DNA from: Yinghuangia elevatio | Lineage (GTDB): Bacteria > Actinomycetota > Actinomycetes > Streptomycetales > Streptomycetaceae | Reading direction: 5' to 3' | Assembly (NCBI RefSeq): GCF_040649515.1 | Contig: NZ_JBEZFP010000049.1 | Span: 1 to 55,234 of the forward strand | DNA: 55,234 nucleotides | In this document: one piece after another, positions 7,801-13,863 of the stretch | How positions within the stretch are numbered: the stretch's first letter is position 1 | Layout of the letters: every line of letters begins with the position of its first letter | Made by a program: the position numbers and the translations under genes | Notes under the pieces: generated by a model | What the model saw: the letters and a program-made list of their open reading frames with translations, nothing else | What the model was told of the DNA's origin: nothing | The model's database searches: none

Positions 7801-10390
7801 GAGGGACGTCGGGACCGATGGCCTCGGCGACGGCGATCTGCATGTCGTACGTCCTGTAGCCCTCCCGCAGGTACCGGTCGATTGCGGTGCGCATCTCCGG
7901 ATACTGGACCATCGCCGCGATATCGCTGACGATCTGTCGGCGTTCCTCGTGCGGCAGCAGGTTCGCCAGACGGTGGAGCACGTGGTCCACGAAGCGCGAG
8001 GCGTGGCGTTCGTCCGCCTCGATGCCGTTGGCGAGGAAGGTGCCCGCCAGGGCCTGGTGCTGGGTGCCGCCGCCGTTCAGCCAGGTCAGGATGGCATCGC
8101 CGCTCGCGTGCATGTTCGAGTGATGAACGACGACTGCCCATGCCTGCATGTTGGCGTTCTGCGCTTCGTCGAGCAGGGTGCTCCAGGCCGCGTCCTCCGG
8201 GTCGAACTCGACCGGCAGACCCGCGGCGCGGACGTCGGCGGCGATGTGCTCGGCGAACGTGTAGTGCACGAAGCGGAGTCGGTCGCCTTGCAGCACGAAC
8301 AGGCCGGATGCGCCGAGGAAGGTGGCGACGAGGGTCGGCCACTGCGGCAGTTGCAGACGCGTCGGGCGGCAGCCTTGGCCGTCGAGCCAGGCCAGGGCTG
8401 TTCGCAGGAGGTCGCGGGGTTCGGCGTCGGCGTCCCGGACGTTGACGACGGACTCGGCCAGGTGCTCGACCAGTTCGCGCAGGTGCGAGAACAGGTACGA
8501 CACGCTCTGCACGTGCACCGCGTGGGCGTACTTGAGATCGTCGAGGATCCGCGCCTTCTGCTTGTGGTGCATCGCGGTCTGGTCGCGGTCCAGGTACGCG
8601 AAGTACTGCTCGTACAGCCGGAATCGGCTGGTCGGCAGCGCCCCCGACTCTCCCTCGCGGAACACGATCGCCGCGATGGTGGCCAGCAGCGGTACGCGGC
8701 TCAGCTCCCGTACGCCCGCACGCCCGATCTGGTGCAGGAACGACTGCGCCCGGTGGCGGCCGTTCGGCGTGCCGCCGAACCACCGGCCCGCGAACTCCGC
8801 CAACTGTTCGCGGCTGAACGGCTCCAACGTGTAGGTCCCGAGCGCCAGTTGGTTCAGGAACTCCAGTTCGTCCCGGGGCAGCGGACGGCTGGTGATCAAC
8901 AAGCGGTACGGTACGCCCTCGTCCTGCAGCCGGCTCCCCAGCATCGCGATGAAGGCCCGCCGCTGCTCCGGGTTGGTGATCTCGTCGAGGCCGTCCACGA
9001 TGAGCAGCCGGGTGTGCTCGGCGGGCAGGAACGCCGGCAGGTCCGGCGGCAGGGCGCCGTCGAGGAACGGGCCGAGTTCGTCGGTGAGGGCGCGTTCGAC
9101 GCGGGTGTTCCAGGGCCCGTCCAGGTCCGCGAGTTTGGCGGCTGTGACGCGCAGCGGCACGAGGCATTCGCCGCCGTCGGCACGGAACTCCGCGGCCAGG
9201 GTCGACGCAAGCTGGAGGGTGAGCGTGGACTTCCCCTGCCCTGGACCGCCCAGGATGAGCAGGTGACGGTGCAGGGCGAGCGCTTCGTCCACCAGGCGCA
9301 GCGGGGCGACGGTCGCCGGGCGCGCGGAGGTCGAGCGGGTGGGTGAAGGGCGCGGGCCCGGCGCCCGGACGTGCCGTTCGGCGGTCGGGCCGTTGCCCGG
9401 GCGTACGTGCGAGTCGTCCGGGCCATGTTCGGGGCCGAACTCGCGCCTGTGCTCCCCGTCCGTTTCGGGGGCCGGGGCGTGGTCGCGCTCGGAGACGTAC
9501 GCGCGTGTCTGCTGCCGTACGTACACCGTCGCCAGCGCGTTGGACGGAGCCCCGTACAGCCGGTACGGGAACTTGCTCGCCGCGCGCTGCTGCGCCACGA
9601 GCAGGTCGCGCAGCGGCCCCCGCAGGCCGCCGTTCTCCTCGGCCTCCGGCACGGCACCGCGGTTACGTGCCAGCACAATTCGCGATCCGTGCCCGTCGTT
9701 GCGCTGCTGCGGACGCGGGCACCCCTTGGCGGCGAGCCGGGCACTGAGGTGGTCGTGGACGACGGCGAAGTCCAGGTACGCGTCGGCGCCCGCGATGCCG
9801 TTGGCGAGGATGTCGAGGAGTTCGCCGGTGAACGCGGTGTACGTCTCGCCGGGCGGCGCCAGCGCGGCTTCGGTGGCCGACGCGGCGGCCAGCAGGTACG
9901 TGCCCTCCACCTGGGAGATGGCGGCGAGTTCGACGGGAGGGCCCATCGCGCCGACGATCGCGCGTCCGGCGAAGCAGCAGTCGAGGACGACCGCTTTGGC
10001 GCGGATGTGCCGGGCGTCGCGCAGGACGCCGCGTACCGACTCGTAGCCGAGGCGGCGGAACCGCTGGTCGTGCCGCGAGCCGCGGAGCGCGAGGTCGAGT
10101 CCGTCGTCGACCGGGGACAGCAGGCCGTGCCCGGCGAGGTACACAAGCAGCAAGTCGCTTGCGGCGGAGGCGGCTTCGGCGACGGTCTCCAGCACGTCGT
10201 CGGCGCTGCCGGGTTGCTCGACGACGGTGCAGTGCGCGTCGGGCAGCCCCCACACGAGGGGGTCGGTGAGCGCCGTACGCAGTGCGCGCAGGTTGTGCGC
10301 GACAGCCGGGAGGTCGGTGAGGTGGTCGTAGGTGTGGGTGCCGATGAGCACGGCACGCGACGCGCGCGGGTCGTGCAGGCCGGGCGTCAT
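4799..10390 (-). CDS. Caspase-NACHT-HEAT conflict-system protein
   Basis: An 1863-aa multidomain protein. Residues about 10-245 are a caspase-like peptidase (C14 fold): SRAVLIGTHTYD, the catalytic His in YLAGHG (about H88) and Cys in VVLDCCFAG (about C139). After a linker with ATVYVRQQ comes a STAND/NACHT NTPase: Walker A GGPGQGKST (about 381-389) and Walker B LLIVDGLDE (about 462-470). From roughly residue 900 to the end are many HEAT-like helical repeats of LG-x-x-x-x-x-EA type, probably the sensor. Family knowledge: such proteins act as NTP-dependent switches that release a suicidal peptidase when an invader is sensed. The ATG at 10390 overlaps the TGA of EACC1, so the two are coupled. The longer upstream frame is the EACC1 gene in a shadow frame and is rejected. 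Confidence 0.85.
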   Translation of the reverse strand: MTPGLHDPRASRAVLIGTHTYDHLTDLPAVAHNLRALRTALTDPLVWGLPDAHCTVVEQPGSADDVLETVAEAASAASDLLLVYLAGHGLLSPVDDGLDLALRGSRHDQRFRRLGYESVRGVLRDARHIRAKAVVLDCCFAGRAIVGAMGPPVELAAISQVEGTYLLAAASATEAALAPPGETYTAFTGELLDILANGIAGADAYLDFAVVHDHLSARLAAKGCPRPQQRNDGHGSRIVLARNRGAVPEAEENGGLRGPLRDLLVAQQRAASKFPYRLYGAPSNALATVYVRQQTRAYVSERDHAPAPETDGEHRREFGPEHGPDDSHVRPGNGPTAERHVRAPGPRPSPTRSTSARPATVAPLRLVDEALALHRHLLILGGPGQGKSTLTLQLASTLAAEFRADGGECLVPLRVTAAKLADLDGPWNTRVERALTDELGPFLDGALPPDLPAFLPAEHTRLLIVDGLDEITNPEQRRAFIAMLGSRLQDEGVPYRLLITSRPLPRDELEFLNQLALGTYTLEPFSREQLAEFAGRWFGGTPNGRHRAQSFLHQIGRAGVRELSRVPLLATIAAIVFREGESGALPTSRFRLYEQYFAYLDRDQTAMHHKQKARILDDLKYAHAVHVQSVSYLFSHLRELVEHLAESVVNVRDADAEPRDLLRTALAWLDGQGCRPTRLQLPQWPTLVATFLGASGLFVLQGDRLRFVHYTFAEHIAADVRAAGLPVEFDPEDAAWSTLLDEAQNANMQAWAVVVHHSNMHASGDAILTWLNGGGTQHQALAGTFLANGIEADERHASRFVDHVLHRLANLLPHEERRQIVSDIAAMVQYPEMRTAIDRYLREGYRTYDMQIAVAEAIGPDVPRIVEPVLHAAMRDTDAAGSHRAAAARELVDLAPHYFGEAVQVLRGIVSAERSTPDDRRVAAAALGSLDPGFADEAAGALRGILASQARLTARVGAAVALAGLGPNHVDEAAAELQGLATVPEASCEDVVDIATALAELGAEHAVSAAELLRAAAHGRPEGGRMTVAAALPRCGSAYRDEAARMARETAASPDAEPDDREQAAALLDRLGHTAEAAALCMAMAREPDSYSGSRRAAAVRAAQLDVGYAPEAAELLWRAAVNEDDAERERAASAAALASLGTADRERAVALLRAEMTSPEATADARIAFATALGKLSPAYTAEATRALLDLRSVVPALRSESLAAALADLGAQNTEPAAALLRTVIGHPDAHARDRASCASALAELASAYLGEAAVALRENARAPDSDGYARVDSAVRLAGLAPRHTAEAAAMLAAIVSDDGHSVWVQKVAAEELSELDSPLAELGVARLLGVLDQPHTRAHAMVSTARAVARLAPQHAAAATDKLRERMGAPDTPIEDIAVLGGHLAQLEPDDTERFAEFLRGVVREGETTPYARRCAVQSLGGLGLAFHDEAVALGDVVASAADVPNEYRWMVVADRSEWGPRYRHQALQIFRAARSDRTLSRRERFELARKFRDLGTAGQADATAVMFEVFTDADSPRWLRHLAAREVGTTHRGRAREVVGLLRRAAADVERPVLARVQAIEVLAFVDPDAGAQAAELLPELLESTSDAAARIDIVQAWDASGRRFGRAAAETVRAVLADATADPAEQLRAASVLLRIGPQHQEEAATAFRGIVTSTHASLDVRTMAAYRLADIAPRYEGEGLTLLLGLGDEAGTAQAAVLVAGRLEFLGGAHGPAAAALFRRVARDVAAPAYLRGLAAGRLAYHGRVNRREAKTILRGIVAAPDTPRRTRRRAAVDLGQLGASCAAEAADVLFGMAAASPAGSVARRAALRSAALIGHAYASKALAELDALGAQSPSYCHRPAPGTGQGSGGGAVVAT

Positions 10391-10917
10391 CAGGCGTCGC
10401 CTTCGGCGGCCCCGTCCGCGGGCCGCCGAGCCGCCGTCGGCTCGGGATCCGCCGGCGGCGCGGAATCCGCCGCTAGAGCGGGATCTGCCGCCGGCGCGGG
10501 AACCGGAGTCGGAGCAGGATCGGGAGTCGGAGCGGGAACCGACCTCGGCGTCGCCGTCAGCGCATCGACGATCGCCCGGATGGTCTCCGGCGAACCGTCC
10601 TGCACGGTCACCGTCGTCGCCCCCACCGTCAGCGTCGCCGAACCCGCCCGCGGACGGCTGCTCCGCCACATGGCCAGCGTCGCGGCAAGGCTCGCGGCCG
10701 AGAAGCCGCTCGCCAGCACGATGTCGATCACGTCGAGGGCGGGGCCCATCGCCGCCCCGTCCGGCGCCTCCGCCGAGGCGAGTTCGACACGCGCGTCATA
10801 GCGGAGTTGGTCGGAATCACGAAGCCACCGGTACAGGTGCCGGACGTCTTCCGCCGCGTCCGAGCCGTCCGAGCCGTCGGAGCCGTCCCCGCCGTTCACG
10901 GTGATCGTCACGCGCAT
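10390..10917 (-). CDS. EACC1: effector-associated constant component
   Basis: A 175-aa protein with the pattern of EACC1, the constant partner of diversified NTP-dependent conflict systems in actinobacteria. It opens MRVTITVNGGD, has a low-complexity GSDGSDGSD stretch, then a conserved LYRWLRDSDQLRYDARVEL block and a membrane-like segment ALDVIDIVLASGFSAASLAATLAMW. An RAGSATLTVGATTVTVQDGS strand pair follows. The last 45 residues are Pro/Ala-rich. ATG 10917 excludes an upstream arginine-rich extension. Its stop codon overlaps the start of the caspase-NACHT gene (TGATG), so the partners are made together. The role of EACC1 is not experimentally known to me; adaptor or inhibitor of the effector is the usual inference. 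Confidence 0.85.
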   Translation of the reverse strand: MRVTITVNGGDGSDGSDGSDAAEDVRHLYRWLRDSDQLRYDARVELASAEAPDGAAMGPALDVIDIVLASGFSAASLAATLAMWRSSRPRAGSATLTVGATTVTVQDGSPETIRAIVDALTATPRSVPAPTPDPAPTPVPAPAADPALAADSAPPADPEPTAARRPADGAAEGDA

Positions 10918-11279
10918 CGACCGTCGTCCCCCCAGCCCTGGCCGTCCCCGGCCGTCCCCGGTCCTGCGGGCGGCGCCTCGAACGCTCGCCATCCGCAGTG
11001 CAGTTGTAGGGCACCAGCCTAGAACCTGCCGCATCACCCGGCCGGCCGGTCGGCCGCGAGACGCGGTTCCCGCCGGGGCGTATCTCCCTTGCGGGGGTGA
11101 CCGGACCCTGTCGGTCATTCTGAGCAAGGCCATGCTGCCTGCCCGGGACGACCTGATCACCGACCCGACCATCACCCGGCAGTTCGAGTAATGCGCAGCC
11201 TCGCTTGCGGCCCGGTGTGCGGCAGCCGGGCGCCCCGCCGCCGTGCGCCCGCGTGCCCGGGCACCGCTAGGCTGATCTT
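10918..11279. other. Intergenic region with possible gene relic
   Basis: This divergent spacer separates EACC1 (leftward) and the HipA-like gene (rightward). On the plus strand, 11089-11191 reads GDRTLSVILSKAMLPARDD then ITDPTITRQFE and a stop. It has real coding character and looks like the very C-terminus of a larger lost protein that I cannot name. A TAGGCT hexamer at 11268-11273 is the likely -10 of the HipA-like gene. Confidence 0.4.
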
Positions 11280-12059
11280 GTGCTTCCCCTGGTCCATGCC
11301 ATCCGGTACGTCACCCCGCTGCGCGAGGGCGGCTCGTTGCCGGGCCTCGTCGAGGCCGACGATCTCGGCACGTACGTCGTCAAGTTCCGCGGCGCCGGTC
11401 AGGGGCCCAAGGTCCTGGTCGCCGAGGTGATCGTCGGTGAGCTCGCGCGCCGGCTCGGGCTGGCGATGCCCGACCTGGTCCGCGTCGAGGTGGATCCGGT
11501 GATCGGCCGCAGCGAGCCGGACGAGGAGGTCCAGGACCTGCTGCGCGCGTCCGGCGGGCTCAACCTCGGCATGGACTTCCTGCCCGGGGCGGTGGGCTTC
11601 GACCCGGTGGCGTGGCAGCCGGACGGCCCGACCGCGGCGCGTGTGTTGTGGCTCGACGCGTTGACCAGCAACGTCGACCGCTCCTGGCGGAACCCGAACC
11701 TGCTCGTGTGGCACGACCGGCTCTGGCTCATCGACCACGGGGCCGCGCTGTGGTTCCACCACGCGTGGTCCGCGGCGAAGGCGGCGGCGACACGTCCGTA
11801 CGACGCGTCCGACCACGTGCTCGCTCCCATGGCCGCCGGGCACCTCGGCGATGCCGACAAGGCCCTGGCGCCGTTGGTCACGCGGGAGTTGCTGAGCGAG
11901 GTGACGGGGCTGGTGCCGGACGAGTGGCTGGTGCCGAACGACTCCGAGGTCGCGCTCGGGCTCGACTCGGCCGAGGCGCTGCGCACGGCGTACGTCGACC
12001 ACTTGCTCGCCCGCGTCGCGCAGCGCGACGCCTGGCTCCCGGCGGTGGACGCCTCATGA
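11280..12059 (+). CDS. HipA-family kinase (HipA_2 type)
   Basis: A 259-aa protein of the compact HipA_2 kinase family. It has a glycine-rich start (GSLPGLVEADDLGTYVVKF), a KVLVAEVIVGELARRLGL helix, an FLPGAVGFDPV loop, and the kinase core LWLDALTSNVDRSWRNPNLL followed by LWLIDHGAALWFHH, which carries the catalytic Asp/Asn and metal-binding Asp of the HipA/PI3K-like fold. Targets of this branch are unknown. GTG 11280 lies 6 nt after a TAGGCT -10 hexamer, so the mRNA is probably leaderless. The stop overlaps the DUF3037 start (ATGA). The HipA_2-DUF3037 pairing is a recurrent two-gene unit and may be a toxin-antitoxin-like or signalling pair. Confidence 0.85.
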   Translation: MLPLVHAIRYVTPLREGGSLPGLVEADDLGTYVVKFRGAGQGPKVLVAEVIVGELARRLGLAMPDLVRVEVDPVIGRSEPDEEVQDLLRASGGLNLGMDFLPGAVGFDPVAWQPDGPTAARVLWLDALTSNVDRSWRNPNLLVWHDRLWLIDHGAALWFHHAWSAAKAAATRPYDASDHVLAPMAAGHLGDADKALAPLVTRELLSEVTGLVPDEWLVPNDSEVALGLDSAEALRTAYVDHLLARVAQRDAWLPAVDAS

Positions 12060-12556
12060 CTGCCTCCGCCTCGCCGACCCCGCGGACTCCGGCGGCCGCC
12101 GAGCCGCGCGACCTGCCGGACTCCGTGCCGTCCACCGCGCCGCGCGCGACCCCGCTGACCGCCGAAGTGGCGCCGCGGCCGCGGGAGTTCTTCGAGTACG
12201 CGCTCATCCGCGTCATCCCGCGGGTGGACCGCGGCGAGTGCATCAACGCCGGCGTTGTCCTCTACAGCCAGGCGTTCGGCTTCTTGGGCGCGCGTACGCA
12301 CCTGGACGTGCCGCGGTTGTGTGCGCTCGATCCGGCGGCGGACTCGGTGCAGACGCGGGCCGCGCTGGCGGCGTGGGAGCTGGTGTGCGCGGGGGCGCCG
12401 GGGGCCGGGCCCGCGGGTGCGGAGCCGCCGGGGCGGCGGTTCCGCTGGTTGACGGCGCCGCGCAGCGCGGTGGTGCAGCCGGGGCCGGTGCACGGGGGGC
12501 TGACCGCGAACCCGGCGGCGGAGCTCGATCGGTTGTTCGACCTGCTCGTGCTGTGA
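12056..12556 (+). CDS. DUF3037 protein, partner of HipA_2
   Basis: A 166-aa protein with the DUF3037 signature EYALIRVIPRVDRGECINAGVVLY at residues about 45-70. An FLGARTHLD strand and a C-terminal GPVHGGLTANPAAELDRLF follow. The first 40 residues are Pro/Ala-rich and probably disordered. The ATG overlaps the HipA-like stop by 4 nt, implying coupled translation in stoichiometric amounts. Its function is unknown; by position it may regulate or present a substrate to the kinase. Sequence, length and partner all agree with the family. Confidence 0.85.
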   Translation: MTASASPTPRTPAAAEPRDLPDSVPSTAPRATPLTAEVAPRPREFFEYALIRVIPRVDRGECINAGVVLYSQAFGFLGARTHLDVPRLCALDPAADSVQTRAALAAWELVCAGAPGAGPAGAEPPGRRFRWLTAPRSAVVQPGPVHGGLTANPAAELDRLFDLLVL

Positions 12557-12702
12557 GTCAGGCGCGCGCGTACGCCCAAGCCTGCGGGCGGTCCGCGCCT
12601 CGCGGGCGGCCGCGCGCCTCTGGATTGGCGGCTGGCGAAGGTCAGCGGTCAGTGACCCTCGGCGGTCGTGCCCTCGGTCAGTCGTGACCCTCGGCGGTCG
12701 GT

Positions 12703-12873
12703 TCAGCGGTCGGTGACGATGAGGATGACGGTCGCGATGGCCATGACGGACCAGCCGAACCACATCCACGCCGGCGGGCTGTAGATCGCGGAGTAGAGCG
12801 ACGCCAGGGCGAGGTAGACCCCGGTGCATATGACCAGGCCGCGGCTCGTCGAACTCGGGGTGACACCGGACAT
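12703..12873 (-). CDS. Small two-helix membrane protein
   Basis: A 56-aa reading frame starting MSGVTPSSTSRGL. It contains two hydrophobic segments, GLVICTGVYLALASLY and WFGWSVMAIATVILIV, joined by a short SPPAWM turn and ending TDR. A helical hairpin in the cytoplasmic membrane is predicted. Codons have the expected G/C third positions, and a GGGGAGGGCC ribosome binding site precedes ATG 12873. I cannot name the family or function. It stands alone between the HipA_2/DUF3037 pair and the TetR gene. Confidence 0.65.
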   Translation of the reverse strand: MSGVTPSSTSRGLVICTGVYLALASLYSAIYSPPAWMWFGWSVMAIATVILIVTDR

Positions 12874-13051
12874 GGGCCCTCCCCTGGGGCTACGGCGTCG
12901 ACGGGACCCGGGACAGGGCCCCTGACTTGCAGGTTAGCGCGCCGCGCGGGGAATCAGGGAGATCTCGGTCCGCGCGTCGCGCGTATGTTCGCATTTGCGG
13001 CGGACCCGTACGGACCGCTCCGGCGCGCCCGAAGCGGGCGTACGGCGGGGC

Positions 13052-13651
13052 TCAGACCCCGACCGTGAGCTGCGCCTGTACGTGCGCTCGCACGATCGCG
13101 GCCATGTCGGTCCCCTCGCTGTCGATCAGCCACTGCACCTGCAATCCGTCCATCAGCGCGATGAGCTGGCGCGCGGCTTCCTCCGGGTCGATGCCGGGCC
13201 GCAGGAGACCGGCCTTGCGGGCGTGCGCGTAGTCGTACGTCAGCCCGGCAATCGTGTTCCGGTAGCGCTCGGCGAAGTACGCGTGCGCGGGGTGGTCCGC
13301 GGAGGTCGCCTCCGCCGCCAGCGCGGTGAACATCTCGACGATCGCGCGGCGGCCGGTGTTGAGCTCGACGACCTCGACCATGCGCCGCAGGCGTGCCACG
13401 CCCACCTCGCCGGCGGCGGTGAGGCGCCGGGCGTCGTCCTCGTCCCGCTGCGCCAGTACGGCGAGGAGCAGGGCTTCCTTGGTCGGGAAGTGGTGGATCA
13501 GCCCCGGGTGGGATATGCCGCAGCGGGCGGCGATCTCGCGGAGCGAGGCGCCGCGGTAGCCGACCTCGCCGAACAGGGCCACGGCCTGGTCGATGATCTC
13601 GCGGCGTTTCGCGCGGCCTTTGGCGTAGCTGCGCCGCACCTGGGCGGTCAC
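13052..13651 (-). CDS. TetR-family repressor of the GH3 gene
   Basis: A 199-aa TetR/AcrR regulator. The HTH occupies residues about 10-60: REIIDQAVALFGEVGYRGAS, then LREIAARCGISHPGLIHHF and PTKEALLLAVL. The C-terminal ligand domain ends around GLQVQWLIDSEGTD, a pattern common to regulators of sugar-related genes. GTG 13651 is chosen because GGGAGGAACGGAC precedes it; the upstream frame extension lacks family sequence. It is divergent from a GH3 beta-glucosidase with repeated ATACTTACCA motifs between, so the likely role is repression of both genes until an inducer, perhaps a sugar or a plant-derived aglycone, binds. Confidence 0.85.
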   Translation of the reverse strand: MTAQVRRSYAKGRAKRREIIDQAVALFGEVGYRGASLREIAARCGISHPGLIHHFPTKEALLLAVLAQRDEDDARRLTAAGEVGVARLRRMVEVVELNTGRRAIVEMFTALAAEATSADHPAHAYFAERYRNTIAGLTYDYAHARKAGLLRPGIDPEEAARQLIALMDGLQVQWLIDSEGTDMAAIVRAHVQAQLTVGV

Positions 13652-13726
13652 GTCCGTTCCTCCCGGCCTCGGCCTCGCGGGGCGTCGGCCTCGCGGTTGG
13701 ATGCGCGACAGAATGCCACACACCCA

Positions 13727-13793
13727 ATACTTACCAGGCAATAAGTTTTCTTGTCGCGAATACTTACCACACGGTCGGGATTGTGCCTATAGT
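13727..13793 (+). promoter_or_regulatory. GH3 promoter with repeated TetR-type motif
   Basis: The decamer ATACTTACCA occurs at 13727-13736 and again at 13760-13769, exactly 33 bp apart (three helical turns). The first copy is also half of a dyad, ACTTA-N8-TAAGT (13729-13746). A TATAGT -10 element at 13788-13793 stands 18 bp downstream of TTACCA (13764-13769), which would serve as a weak -35, so a bound repressor would block the promoter. Confidence 0.55.
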
Positions 13794-13863
13794 GGCGCCA
13801 CGGCCGACGCGGGCCGCTCCGGCGGCGGGCCGTCCATCCACCGCACCCACGGAGACGACGCAA

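Noticed and set aside
7484..9346. 620-codon plus-strand ORF inside the caspase-NACHT gene
   Set aside because: Antisense shadow; NACHT and HEAT motifs are on the minus strand.
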